From the NCBI GenBank assembly GCA_022826345.1, contig JAJDVB010000008.1, forward strand, positions 1-28,134: a stretch of 28,134 nucleotides of DNA, read 5' to 3'. Positions 1-8,074 of this stretch are shown here, in pieces. This stretch comes from Alphaproteobacteria bacterium (GTDB lineage Bacteria > Pseudomonadota > Alphaproteobacteria > UBA828). The translations under genes and the position numbers were made by a program. Positions within the stretch are counted from its first letter, which is position 1; the number at the start of each line of letters is the position of its first letter. The notes under the pieces are model-generated. The model was not told the DNA's origin and did no database searches. It saw only the letters and a list, made by a program, of their open reading frames with translations.

Positions 1-1359
1 CTTCACCGCCTCGCCCCACTTCTCGTCGGGCACGCCGATCACGGCGCAGTCCTGCACCGCCGGGTGGCTCCAGATCACGCGCTCGATCTCGATCGGGAAG
101 ACGTTGAGCCCGCCCGAGATGATCATGTCCTTCTTGCGGTCCACGATGTAGACGAAGCCGTCCTCGTCCTTGTAGCCAATGTCGCCGGTGTGGTGCCAAC
201 CGTGGGCGCGGATTTCCGCCGTCGCTTCCGGGTCGCCGAAATAGCCGAGAGAGACGAAGGTGCCGCGCACCACGATCTCGCCCCACTCGCCCGTCGGCAT
301 CAGGTTGCCGTCGTCGTCCATCATCTCAACCTCAACGAAGACCGGCGGGCGGCCGCAGCTCAGCAGCCGATGGCGCTTGGCGGGGTCGGCGAGCGCCTCT
401 AGGTGGTCGGCGGGCGTCAGGATGCCGATGGTGCAGGGGCACTCGGCCTGGCCGTAGATCTGGGTCATGCAGGGGCCGAAGAGGTCGATGGCCTCCGCCA
501 CCTTGTCCGCCGACATCGGCGCGCCGCCGTAGACGAAGTAGTCGAGTGTCGAGTAGTCGAAATCCCTGACGCGGGGGTGCGCCAGCATCATGTAGATCAT
601 CGTCGGCGGCATGAAGGTGTGGGTCACGCCGTAACGGTCGATCGCTTCCAGCACCGTGAGCGGGTCGGGCTTCGGGATGGACACCGTGGTCCCGCCGAAG
701 GCCATGGCCGGCCAGGCGAAGACGCCGGCGCCGTGGGCCATCGAGGTCGCCACCAGGTGCACGGGCGGCTTCCTGATCGGCAGGTGGGCGTAGACGTTGG
801 CGCACCAGGCCTCCCAGATCAGGTTGGACCACATCGCGCCCTTGGGCCGGCCGGTGGTGCCGCCCGAGGTGAAGTGGCTGATGACGGCGTCGCGCTCGTC
901 CGGCAGCTCCGGCGCCACGTCGCCGTGGCCCGCGATGAACTGCTCGAACGACGGCGCGCCCGCACCCTCGCGGTCGAGGCAGACCAGGTGGCGGAGCTTG
1001 GGGCACTGGGCGCGGATCTGCCCGATCGCGGGCTCGAAGCTCGAATGGTAGAAGAGCCAGGCGGCCTTCCGCTGGTCGATGACGTAGGCGTTCTCGTCGG
1101 CCGACGCGAGCGCCGCGAGGCCGACCCAGACGCCGCCAGCCCGCGCGGCGCCGATCCAGGCCTCGAAGGCGCGGCTCGCGTTGGGGCTGAGGATCGCGAC
1201 CCGGTCGCCCCGCTCCAGCCCGCCCGCGATCAGCGCGTTGGCGGTGCGGTGGCTGCGCCGGGCCACCGCGCGAAAGCTGAGCTCGCCGGTGCCGTCGATG
1301 AGGCAGGCGCGGTCCGGATAGTACCGATGCCCGCGCTCGAAGTAGTCGATCAGCCTCAT
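1..1359 (-). CDS. AMP-dependent acyl-CoA ligase (fatty-acyl/carboxylate-CoA ligase family), 3' end cut by window edge
   Basis: The product is an ANL-superfamily ligase expected to activate a carboxylic acid to an acyl-adenylate and then an acyl-CoA in the cytosol. From the ATG at 1359 the frame stays open for 453 codons to the window edge, so perhaps the last 50-100 residues of the C-terminal lid are missing. Visible motifs are the P-loop-like A3 motif TSGGTTGRPKG (about residues 164-174), the A5 motif YGQAE (about 300), GWHHTGDIG (about 385) and RKKDMIISGGLNVFP (about 405-420), in the normal order. The start follows GGGAGGAGCC, a good ribosome binding site. It diverges from the dehydrogenase-hyuAB operon with a 142-bp shared region. 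The acid substrate cannot be read from sequence; fatty acid, aryl acid or a beta-keto acid made by the HyuAB enzyme are all possible. Confidence 0.9.
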   Translation of the reverse strand, partial: MRLIDYFERGHRYYPDRACLIDGTGELSFRAVARRSHRTANALIAGGLERGDRVAILSPNASRAFEAWIGAARAGGVWVGLAALASADENAYVIDQRKAAWLFYHSSFEPAIGQIRAQCPKLRHLVCLDREGAGAPSFEQFIAGHGDVAPELPDERDAVISHFTSGGTTGRPKGAMWSNLIWEAWCANVYAHLPIRKPPVHLVATSMAHGAGVFAWPAMAFGGTTVSIPKPDPLTVLEAIDRYGVTHTFMPPTMIYMMLAHPRVRDFDYSTLDYFVYGGAPMSADKVAEAIDLFGPCMTQIYGQAECPCTIGILTPADHLEALADPAKRHRLLSCGRPPVFVEVEMMDDDGNLMPTGEWGEIVVRGTFVSLGYFGDPEATAEIRAHGWHHTGDIGYKDEDGFVYIVDRKKDMIISGGLNVFPIEIERVIWSHPAVQDCAVIGVPDEKWGEAVK

Positions 1360-1428
1360 GCGGCTCCTCCCGATCACCTTTCTCGTAGCCATTTTCCCGC
1401 ACCGCGCGCCGCCACGCTCTACGCGGAA

Positions 1429-1457
1429 TTGACTCGGATTTCAAACAAGTGTTTGCT
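1429..1457 (+). promoter_or_regulatory. Candidate promoter and palindromic operator upstream of the Fe-ADH/hyuAB operon
   Basis: A TTGACT hexamer at 1429-1434 is followed after 17 bp by TTTGCT at 1452-1457, a weak -10. The perfect inverted repeat CAAACA-ag-TGTTTG at 1442-1455 overlaps the spacer and -10. Short palindromes of this kind are typical operators for TetR-type repressors of catabolic genes. It lies in the divergent gap between the ligase and dehydrogenase genes, so it could control both. No regulator gene is adjacent in the window. Confidence 0.45.
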
Positions 1458-1501
1458 CGGCAGCACTCGGCCCGCGCCGGCCGCCGCAATCGGAGAGACC
1501 C

Positions 1502-2719
1502 ATGCTTTCGCTGCCCAGGCAGGAGCTCAAGGGGCACTTCACCATGCTGCCGATGGACGAGGTCCATTTCGGCTCCGGCAGCCTCGAGAACCTCTCGGCC
1601 GAGCTTGAGAAGCAGGGCGTCAACCGGGCCGTCATCATCACCGGCAACACCTTGGCCCAGAAGACGAATCTGGTGGAGAAGGTGGCCACAGCCGCCGGCA
1701 ACAAGTGCGCCGGCGTCTTCCACGAGACCTCGCAGCACGTGCCGCGCCGCACCGTGATCGCCGCCGCCGACTATGCCCGCGAGCGGGAGGCCGACGCCCT
1801 CATCAGCTTCGGCGGCGGCACGCCCAACGACACCGCCAAGGCGGCCCTGATCTGCCTCGCCGAGGGGATCACCGAGCCCTCGGGCCTCGATGCCTACATG
1901 ATCAAGTTCACCTATCCGGACAAGGTCGAGATCCCGTCGCTCACGAACGACCCGATCCCGATGTTCGCCATCCCGACCACGCTGTCCGCTGGCGAGTTCA
2001 CGTACTTCGTGGGCGTCACCGACGAGGAGCGCAAGGTCAAGGATCTCTACGTCGACCGGCGGATCACGGCGAAGGCGGTCATCCTCGACCCGGACCTCAC
2101 CATGGAGACGCCGGAGCGGCTCTGGCTCGGCACCGGCATGCGCGCGGTCGATCACTGTATCGAGGCGATGTGCTCCACCACGGCGCAGCCTTTCATCGAC
2201 GCGCTGGCCTACCGCGCGCTCAACATGCTGGTGCGCCACCTGCGCGAGACCAGGGCCGACCCCGGCGATGCGGCGGCGCGCGCGCAGTGCATGGTGGCGG
2301 CCTGGATGTCAGTCTGCGGCCTCGCCAACGTGACTCTGGGCTTGAGCCACGGCATCGGCCACCAGCTGGGCGCCCGCTGCAACGTGCCCCACGGCGAGAC
2401 CTCGGCGGTTATGATGCCCCACGTCATGGCCTTCAACCGGGACGTGACCACGACCCGCCAGGCGTGGGCGGCCGAGGCCATGGGCGTGGACATCACGGGC
2501 ATGAGCAAGGAGGAGGCCGCCACCGCCGCGGCCGACGAGGTGGCGAGGCTGGTGAAGGACGACATGGGCCTGCCCTGGCGGCTTCGGGACGTGGGCGTCA
2601 CGCACGAGGACTTCCCCGGCATCGCGGCGGACGCGCTGGAGGACATCATCGTCGCCGGCAACCCGCGCCAGGTGACGTCCGAGGACGAGGTCATCGACCT
2701 CTTGCACAAGGCCTGGTAG
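1502..2719 (+). CDS. Iron-containing alcohol dehydrogenase family protein (maleylacetate reductase-like)
   Basis: This 405-residue protein has the family's usual length and two-domain layout: an N-terminal dinucleotide-binding domain with GGGTPNDTAK (residues 104-113) and an all-helical C-terminal domain. NAD(P)-dependent oxidation or reduction of an alcohol, ketone or keto acid is expected. Histidines at 283 and 287 (LSHGIGHQLG) and 297 (NVPHGET) match the family's metal-site region. The segment GMRAVDH (212-218) has Arg at the place where FucO-type enzymes carry the metal-binding Asp four residues before the His, which points to the maleylacetate reductase-like branch. The ATG at 1502 follows a CGGAGAGACC ribosome binding site. 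It is the first gene of an operon with hyuA (33-bp gap) and hyuB. The true substrate is unknown. Confidence 0.88.
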   Translation: MLSLPRQELKGHFTMLPMDEVHFGSGSLENLSAELEKQGVNRAVIITGNTLAQKTNLVEKVATAAGNKCAGVFHETSQHVPRRTVIAAADYAREREADALISFGGGTPNDTAKAALICLAEGITEPSGLDAYMIKFTYPDKVEIPSLTNDPIPMFAIPTTLSAGEFTYFVGVTDEERKVKDLYVDRRITAKAVILDPDLTMETPERLWLGTGMRAVDHCIEAMCSTTAQPFIDALAYRALNMLVRHLRETRADPGDAAARAQCMVAAWMSVCGLANVTLGLSHGIGHQLGARCNVPHGETSAVMMPHVMAFNRDVTTTRQAWAAEAMGVDITGMSKEEAATAAADEVARLVKDDMGLPWRLRDVGVTHEDFPGIAADALEDIIVAGNPRQVTSEDEVIDLLHKAW

Positions 2720-2752
2720 CGCAGGCTTGCTTCCGGGCTAGGGGAGACACCC

Positions 2753-4840
2753 ATGGGCTATCGCATTGCCGTCGATACCGGCGGCACGTTCACCGATGTC
2801 GTGGTCGCCGACGAGGCGGGCCAGCTTACCGTCGGCAAGGCGCTGACCACGGCCGAGCGCACCTTCGAGGGCTTCAGCGGCGCGCTCGCCAACGCCGGCG
2901 ACATCGCGGGCGTCCCCTACGAGCGCCTGCTGGCCGAGACCGAGATGCTGATCTACGGCACCACGCGGTCCACCAACTCGATCATCGAGAGCAAGGTCGC
3001 GAAGACGGCGCTGCTCACCACCGAGGGCTTTCCGGACACGCTGCTTTATCGCCACGGCGGCAAGCGCGAGCCGCTTAACCTCGCGATGGAGTTCCCGCCG
3101 CCCTATATCCCGCGCCGGCTCACCTTCGAGATTCCGGAGCGCATCAATGCCGAGGGCGGCGTGGAGCGGGAACTGGACGAGGCTGCCGCCCGCGCGATCA
3201 TCGAGGGCCTGCCACGCAAGCGGATCGAGGCGGTCGCCGTCGCCCTGCTCTGGTCGATCGTGAACCCCGACCACGAGCTCCGCATCGGCGAGCTGATCGC
3301 CGAGATCATGCCGGGCATGCCCTACACCCTCTCGCACCAGCTCAACCCGATCATCCGCGAGTTCCCGCGCACGTCGTCCACCGCCATCGACGCCTCGCTC
3401 AAGCCCTTGATGCAGAGCCATCTCGCCTCGTTCGAGAGCGACCTGCGCGCGGCCGGCTGCGAGGGCGAGGTGCTTATCTCGACGTCTTCGGGCGGCGTCA
3501 TGCACGTGGACGACGTGGTGGCGAAGCCGATCTACACCGTTAAGTCGGGGCCTGCGATGGGCCCGCTCGCGGGCATCGCCTACGCCGGCGCCGAGGAGCA
3601 GGGCGACGACGTCATCATCGTCGATACCGGCGGCACCACCTTCGACGTGAGCCTGGTCCGCAGCGGCCAGGTCAAGTACACCCGCGACACCTGGCTGCTC
3701 GGCGAGTGGATCGGCCACAACCTCGGCCTCTCCTCGGTGGACGTGCGGAGCGTCGGTGCCGGCGGTGGCTCCATCGCCTGGATCGACGCCGGCGGGCTGC
3801 TCCGCGTCGGCCCGCAGAGCGCGGGCGCACGTCCCGGCCCCGCCTGCTATGGCCAGGGCGGCGAGGAGCCCACCGTTACCGACGCCGCCGTGGTCCTCGG
3901 CTACATCGACCCCGACTACTTCCTCGGCGGGCGCATGAGCCTCGATGTTGAGGCGGCAGCCACGGCGATCGAGAGGGTCGCAGCGCCCCTGAAACTCTCG
4001 GCCGACGAGGCCGCCTCGGCGGTGCTCACCCTCGCCGGCGAGCAGATGATCAAGGCGATCCAGGAGATCACGGTCCAGGATGGCGTGAACCCCGGCGAGA
4101 GCATCATCGTGGCCGGCGGCGGCGCGGCCGGGCTCAACATCATCCCCATCGCCCAGGCACTCGGCTGCCGTCGGGTGCTGCTGCCGCGCACGGCGGGCGC
4201 GCTCAGCGCCTGCGGCGGGCAGTTCTCCAACATCGTCACCGAGTTCAGCGCGAGCCGCTACGCGCACTCCAACACCTTCGACTTCGAGGGCGTGAGCGCG
4301 ACCCTCTCCGGCATCGCGGCTCGCATGGACGAGTTCGAGGAGAAGCTGCGCGGCCGCAGCATCGAGCGCTTCGAGCGCGAGTATTTCGTCGAGGCCCGCT
4401 ACATCAACCAGCAGTGGGAGATGGAGATCCCCATGCCCATGGACCGCTTCGAGGGCCAAGCGGACGTGGAGCGGCTGGTGGAAGCCTTCCACGACGTCCA
4501 TTTCCGCCGCTATGCGGTGAAGGAAGAGGGCGGCGCCATCGAGTGCATCAACTGGAAGGGGCGGATCACGGCTTTCCTCGACAAGCCGTCGTTCCCGGCC
4601 GAAGCGATGACCGACGCCGCCCTGCCCAAGCCCCGCCACACCACGCGGGCCTATTTCGGCGAGGCCGGGGCCTTGGACACGCCCTTCCATCTCGGCGATG
4701 ATCTGCTGCCCGGCATGGTGCTCGCGGGGCCTGCGATCATCGAGGAGCCCACGACCACGATCGTCGTCTATCCGGGGTCGTCCGCGATCGTGACCGCCGG
4801 ACGGAACTATCTGTTGGAGACCGGCGCCGTCGGCGCCTGA
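2753..4840 (+). CDS. hyuA: Hydantoinase/oxoprolinase family subunit A (HyuA; acetone carboxylase beta-like)
   Basis: This is a 695-residue actin/hexokinase-fold ATPase subunit of the HyuA/HyuB enzymes, which use ATP to activate a carbonyl or enol oxygen for ring opening (hydantoinase, 5-oxoprolinase) or carboxylation (acetone and acetophenone carboxylases). The N-terminal phosphate motif DTGGTFTD is at residues 8-15, the second VDTGGTTFDVS near 289-299, and the Gly-rich GAGGGSIAWID near 335. The Hydant_A_N, Hydantoinase_A and C-terminal domains appear complete, and the length is normal. The start ATG follows GGGGAGACACCC. The stop is 11 bp before hyuB, so the two are surely co-expressed. The name is given at family level: sequence alone does not separate N-methylhydantoinase, oxoprolinase and ketone carboxylase. 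Confidence 0.92.
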   Translation: MGYRIAVDTGGTFTDVVVADEAGQLTVGKALTTAERTFEGFSGALANAGDIAGVPYERLLAETEMLIYGTTRSTNSIIESKVAKTALLTTEGFPDTLLYRHGGKREPLNLAMEFPPPYIPRRLTFEIPERINAEGGVERELDEAAARAIIEGLPRKRIEAVAVALLWSIVNPDHELRIGELIAEIMPGMPYTLSHQLNPIIREFPRTSSTAIDASLKPLMQSHLASFESDLRAAGCEGEVLISTSSGGVMHVDDVVAKPIYTVKSGPAMGPLAGIAYAGAEEQGDDVIIVDTGGTTFDVSLVRSGQVKYTRDTWLLGEWIGHNLGLSSVDVRSVGAGGGSIAWIDAGGLLRVGPQSAGARPGPACYGQGGEEPTVTDAAVVLGYIDPDYFLGGRMSLDVEAAATAIERVAAPLKLSADEAASAVLTLAGEQMIKAIQEITVQDGVNPGESIIVAGGGAAGLNIIPIAQALGCRRVLLPRTAGALSACGGQFSNIVTEFSASRYAHSNTFDFEGVSATLSGIAARMDEFEEKLRGRSIERFEREYFVEARYINQQWEMEIPMPMDRFEGQADVERLVEAFHDVHFRRYAVKEEGGAIECINWKGRITAFLDKPSFPAEAMTDAALPKPRHTTRAYFGEAGALDTPFHLGDDLLPGMVLAGPAIIEEPTTTIVVYPGSSAIVTAGRNYLLETGAVGA

Positions 4841-4851
4841 GGGAGGAAGCG

Positions 4852-6669
4852 ATGGCACAAGCGCTCGCGGAAGCCGGGCGGGAGAACCGCATCAACCCGG
4901 TCCTGCTGCCGGTGATGGCGAACCGTATGGACGCGGTCTGCCGCGAGATGACCAACACCATGCTGCTGGCGGCGCGGTCGTCGGTCATCGGCATGGCGCG
5001 CGACTTCTCGTGCGCGGTCATTACGTCGGACAACCAAGTGCTCGCCGTGGCCGAGGGCTTCCCCATCCACGTCTGGGGCACCAACATCCAGACCAAGTCG
5101 ATGCAGGACCTGCATCCCGACTATGCCGAGGGCGATGCCTTCCTCCACAACGACCCCTATCTCGGCAACACCCATCCGGCGGACCACACCATCCTGGTGC
5201 CGGTATTTCACGAGGGGGAGCACTTCTTCACCGTCGCGGTGAAGGCCCATCAGGCCGATGTCGGCAACAGCCTGCCGACCACCTACATGGCGCAGGCGGC
5301 GGACGTCTATCAGGAAGGCGCGCTGATCTTCCCCTGCGTGCAAGTGCAGCGGGATTTCCGCGATATCGACGACATCATCCGCATGTGCGAGCGCCGCATC
5401 CGCGTGCCCGAGCAGTGGTACGGCGACTATCTCGCGGCCGTCGGCGCGGCCCGCATCGGCGAGCGCTCGCTCAAGGCCTTCATCGCCAAGTACGGCGCCC
5501 ACACGGTGCGTCACTTCACCGAGGAGTGGTTCGACTATTCCGAGCGCCGCTGCATCGAGGCGATCCGCGCACTGCCCAAGGGCAAACTCAAGGGCGCGCA
5601 GGCGCACGATCCGGTGGAGCCGTGGGTGCCGGACGGCATCCCGATCAACGTCACCATCGACATCGACCCGGACACGGCGAAGGTGACGGTGGACCTGCGC
5701 GACAACATCGACTGCATCGACGCGGGCCTCAACCTCACCGAGACCACGTCGACCATGGCGGCGGTGCAGGGTGTGCTTACCTGCCTCGGCGAGGACCTGC
5801 CGCCCAACTCCGGCACCATGCGCCGCATCGAGGTGCTGCTGCGCGAGAACTGCGCGGTGGGCATCCCGCGCTTCCCGCACAGCTGCTCGGTCGCGACCAC
5901 CAACCTCACCGACGTGATCGTGAACGTGACGCAATCGGCATTTGCCGAGCTTGGCGACGGCCAGGGCTTCGCGCACGGCAACTACTGCAACTCGGCAGCC
6001 GCCGGCGTCGCCTCCGGCACCGACTGGCGGCGCGACGGCGAGCGCTACATCAACCAGATGTTCATGATGGGCGGCGGCGGCGGCGCCTCGGCCGAGAACG
6101 ACGGCATGCACTACCTCTTCGTGCCGGTGGCGGCGGGCCTGCTCTATCGCGACAGCATCGAGATCAACGAGCAGCGCTTCCCCGTGCTGATCGACAAGAT
6201 GCACGTGGTCACCGATTCCATGGGCCACGGGCGGCGGCGCGGCGGGCCCGCGACCGAGGTGATTATGGGGCCGCGCAACGATCCCATGCGCATCCTCCAT
6301 GTCTGCAACGGGCTCGAGAGCGCGCCCAAGGGTGTGCGCGGCGGCACCGGCTCCCAGCTCGGCGGCAACGCCAAGATCGAGCGGGACGGCAGCGAGCACC
6401 CTTATCCCGCCGTCATGGTGTGCGATTTGGAGGGCGGCGAGCGCCTGCGCGCGCGGGACCAGGGCGGCGGCGGCTACGGCAGCCCGCTGGAGCGCGAGAC
6501 CCATCGCGTGCTCAACGACGTGGCCGAGCGCTATATCACTGTGGAGACGGCACGCGAGACCTATGGCGTCGCCGTCACCGGCAGCGTGGATGACGACACG
6601 CTGGCCGTGGACGAGGCCGCGACCGCCACGCTCCGGGCCTCGATGAACGGCGGCAGCGCCCGGGCTTAG
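4852..6669 (+). CDS. hyuB: Hydantoinase/oxoprolinase family subunit B (HyuB; acetone carboxylase alpha-like)
   Basis: The 605-residue partner of HyuA is expected to form the catalytic ATP-dependent complex with it in the cytosol. Family features include the N-terminal region with NRMDAVCREM and the DPYLGNTHPADHT segment (around residues 101-113), the Gly-rich MMGGGGGASAEND stretch (around 404-416) and GVRGGTGSQLGG near 495. Length fits single-domain HyuB subunits. A strong GGGAGGAAG ribosome binding site precedes the ATG. The TAG stop coincides with the first bases of an inverted-repeat element that fills the downstream gap, so the last residues and stop may have been shaped by that insertion. 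With the dehydrogenase and CoA ligase, a ketone carboxylation pathway is one plausible role; hydantoin or lactam opening is the alternative. Confidence 0.92.
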   Translation: MAQALAEAGRENRINPVLLPVMANRMDAVCREMTNTMLLAARSSVIGMARDFSCAVITSDNQVLAVAEGFPIHVWGTNIQTKSMQDLHPDYAEGDAFLHNDPYLGNTHPADHTILVPVFHEGEHFFTVAVKAHQADVGNSLPTTYMAQAADVYQEGALIFPCVQVQRDFRDIDDIIRMCERRIRVPEQWYGDYLAAVGAARIGERSLKAFIAKYGAHTVRHFTEEWFDYSERRCIEAIRALPKGKLKGAQAHDPVEPWVPDGIPINVTIDIDPDTAKVTVDLRDNIDCIDAGLNLTETTSTMAAVQGVLTCLGEDLPPNSGTMRRIEVLLRENCAVGIPRFPHSCSVATTNLTDVIVNVTQSAFAELGDGQGFAHGNYCNSAAAGVASGTDWRRDGERYINQMFMMGGGGGASAENDGMHYLFVPVAAGLLYRDSIEINEQRFPVLIDKMHVVTDSMGHGRRRGGPATEVIMGPRNDPMRILHVCNGLESAPKGVRGGTGSQLGGNAKIERDGSEHPYPAVMVCDLEGGERLRARDQGGGGYGSPLERETHRVLNDVAERYITVETARETYGVAVTGSVDDDTLAVDEAATATLRASMNGGSARA

Positions 6670-6897
6670 AGAACGATCCGACCGAAAGGGATCGTACTGG
6701 GTTGCCGCACGGTGTCATTCTTGCACTCGGTGCAGCTCGGGGAATCCCCTCCTCACCCCGGCCCTCTCCTCCCCAGGGAGGAGAGGGGGAATGGGTGGCG
6801 CCGCCACGTTCCCCCTCCGCCCTTCGGGGGGAGGGGGACAGGGGGAGGTGGGAGTGGTTCGAGTATTCGTGAGCCGGTACGGTCGGATCGGACTCTA
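6667..6897. repeat. MITE-like intergenic repeat element with inverted ends and internal hairpins
   Basis: The 18-bp ends 6667-6684 and 6880-6897 are inverted copies of each other with 16 of 18 positions matching, including ten in a row (GATCCGACCG). Inside are a perfect 11-bp stem with 4-nt loop (6762-6787) and a second 9-bp stem (6810-6838). The C-rich/G-rich core resembles the widespread proteobacterial intergenic repeats that give spurious PHPGPL-type translations, and an ORF of that kind (6712-6927) is present here and is not believed to be real. No transposase is encoded. The left end includes the hyuB stop codon. Confidence 0.7.
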
Positions 6898-6937
6898 GGG
6901 TTCACGCCGCAACTGCGGCCGCGCTGAGGAGGCGTCC

Positions 6938-7711
6938 ATGCCGATCGGCCTTGCCGGCAAGACGGCGATCGTTACCGGCGCTGGCCGCGGCATCGGCAGG
7001 GCTGTGGCCGAGGTTTTCGCACGCGAAGGCGCGCGAGTCCTGGTGGTGAACCGCAGCCCGGAGGCCGGCCAAGCCGCCACCGATGGGATCGTGGCCGAGG
7101 GCTTCGACGCCTCGTTCCTGCAAGCCGACGTGCGCCGGAAAGCCGACATGGAGCGCATGGCCCAGGTCTGCATCGAGCGCTACGGCCGCAACGACATCCT
7201 CTGCCTCAATGCCGGCATCTATCCCAACGCGTTGATCGCCGACATGACAGAAGCGATGTGGGACGACGTGATGGACACCAACCTCAAGGGCGTGTTCTTC
7301 GCGGTCCAGGCGTGCCTGCCGCAGATGAAGAGCCAGCGCGCGGGGCGGCTGCTCGTCGTCTCGTCGATCACCGGCCCGCGCGTGGGCCTCCCCGACGTGA
7401 CCTGCTACATGGCGTCGAAGGGCGGCGTGAACGCCTTCGTGCGTGGTGCCGCGCTGGAGCTCGCGCCCTACGGCATCACTGCCAACACGGTCTCGCCCGG
7501 CTCGATCCTGACCGAAGGCATCGCCCAGGCCCGCGGCGACGAGGCGGTGAAGGAATTCAGCCGCGTGATCCCGGCCGGACACCTGGGCGACCCGGAAGAC
7601 GTGGCCTACGCGCTGCTTTACCTCGCGTCCGATCAGGCCCGCTTCGTCACCGGCCACGACATCGTGCTGGACGGCGGGCAAATTCTCCCGGAGAGGCCGC
7701 TCGGGCTTTAA
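6938..7711 (+). CDS. SDR family NAD(P)-dependent oxidoreductase
   Basis: This 257-residue classical short-chain dehydrogenase/reductase is expected to oxidise a secondary alcohol or reduce a ketone with NAD(P). The cofactor motif TGAGRGIG is at residues 13-20, NAG at 91-93, the catalytic Ser in VSSITG (142-143), and the YxxxK pair is Y157/K161. The C-terminal GHDIVLDGGQ is standard. Arg at 39 in VVNRS after the second strand suggests NADP preference. A GAGGAGGCG ribosome binding site precedes the ATG. It follows hyuB but is separated from it by the inverted-repeat element, so it may or may not share the operon. It converges on the STAS gene with a 30-bp gap. Confidence 0.92.
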   Translation: MPIGLAGKTAIVTGAGRGIGRAVAEVFAREGARVLVVNRSPEAGQAATDGIVAEGFDASFLQADVRRKADMERMAQVCIERYGRNDILCLNAGIYPNALIADMTEAMWDDVMDTNLKGVFFAVQACLPQMKSQRAGRLLVVSSITGPRVGLPDVTCYMASKGGVNAFVRGAALELAPYGITANTVSPGSILTEGIAQARGDEAVKEFSRVIPAGHLGDPEDVAYALLYLASDQARFVTGHDIVLDGGQILPERPLGL

Positions 7712-7741
7712 GGGCGCGGGCCGCTACCAGGACCGCGCGGA

Positions 7742-8074
7742 TCAGAGCGCGGCGAGGGCGTCCTCCCTGGAAGGGTGGACCGGGATCAACTGCTCCATGC
7801 CGCTGAGCTTGATCACCTTCGCGATCGGTTTCGGCGGCGAGCATACCGCGAACGCTGCATCGCGCTTCTCGAGCTCGGACGCGGTCATGAAGACGACGCG
7901 AAGACCCGCGCTGCCGAGGTACTCGAGCTTTGCGAAGTCCATGATGACCGCTCGGTCGTCGTCCCCGATCTCGGCTCTGACATCCTCCAGAAAGCCCACG
8001 GAGCTATCCGCTTCAAGCCGCCCGCTCGCGGCGATGAACAGCACACCGTCGCGACGCTCGAATGTCACTTCCAC
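7742..8074 (-). CDS. STAS-domain protein, anti-sigma factor antagonist-like
   Basis: This 110-residue protein is a single STAS domain of the SpoIIAA/RsbV type. Such proteins are switched by phosphorylation on a Ser and bind partner kinases or anti-sigma factors. The motif KLEYLGSAGLRV carries Ser55 at the place of SpoIIAA Ser58, although the preceding Asp of the usual D-S-S/T-G is Gly here. The start is a GTG at 8074, about nine bases after an AAGGGGGG ribosome binding site. A 41-codon ORF upstream overlaps the start by ten bases and could couple translation. No RsbW-type kinase or phosphatase is encoded nearby, so its partner is unknown. Confidence 0.85.
   Translation of the reverse strand: MEVTFERRDGVLFIAASGRLEADSSVGFLEDVRAEIGDDDRAVIMDFAKLEYLGSAGLRVVFMTASELEKRDAAFAVCSPPKPIAKVIKLSGMEQLIPVHPSREDALAAL

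Noticed and set aside
332..2239. 635-residue minus-strand ORF
   Set aside because: It crosses two real genes out of frame; its Arg/Ala/Gly-rich sequence is a shadow of the acyl-CoA ligase and dehydrogenase genes in high-GC DNA.
2738..4858. 706-residue antisense ORF covering hyuA
   Set aside because: It mirrors the hyuA codons, has no recognisable domain, and hyuA on the other strand carries all family motifs.
6712..6927. 71-residue ORF with Pro/Gly-rich PHPGPLLPREERG-type translation
   Set aside because: It is the translation of the hairpin-rich intergenic repeat; such peptides are recurrent spurious calls and it has no ribosome binding site.
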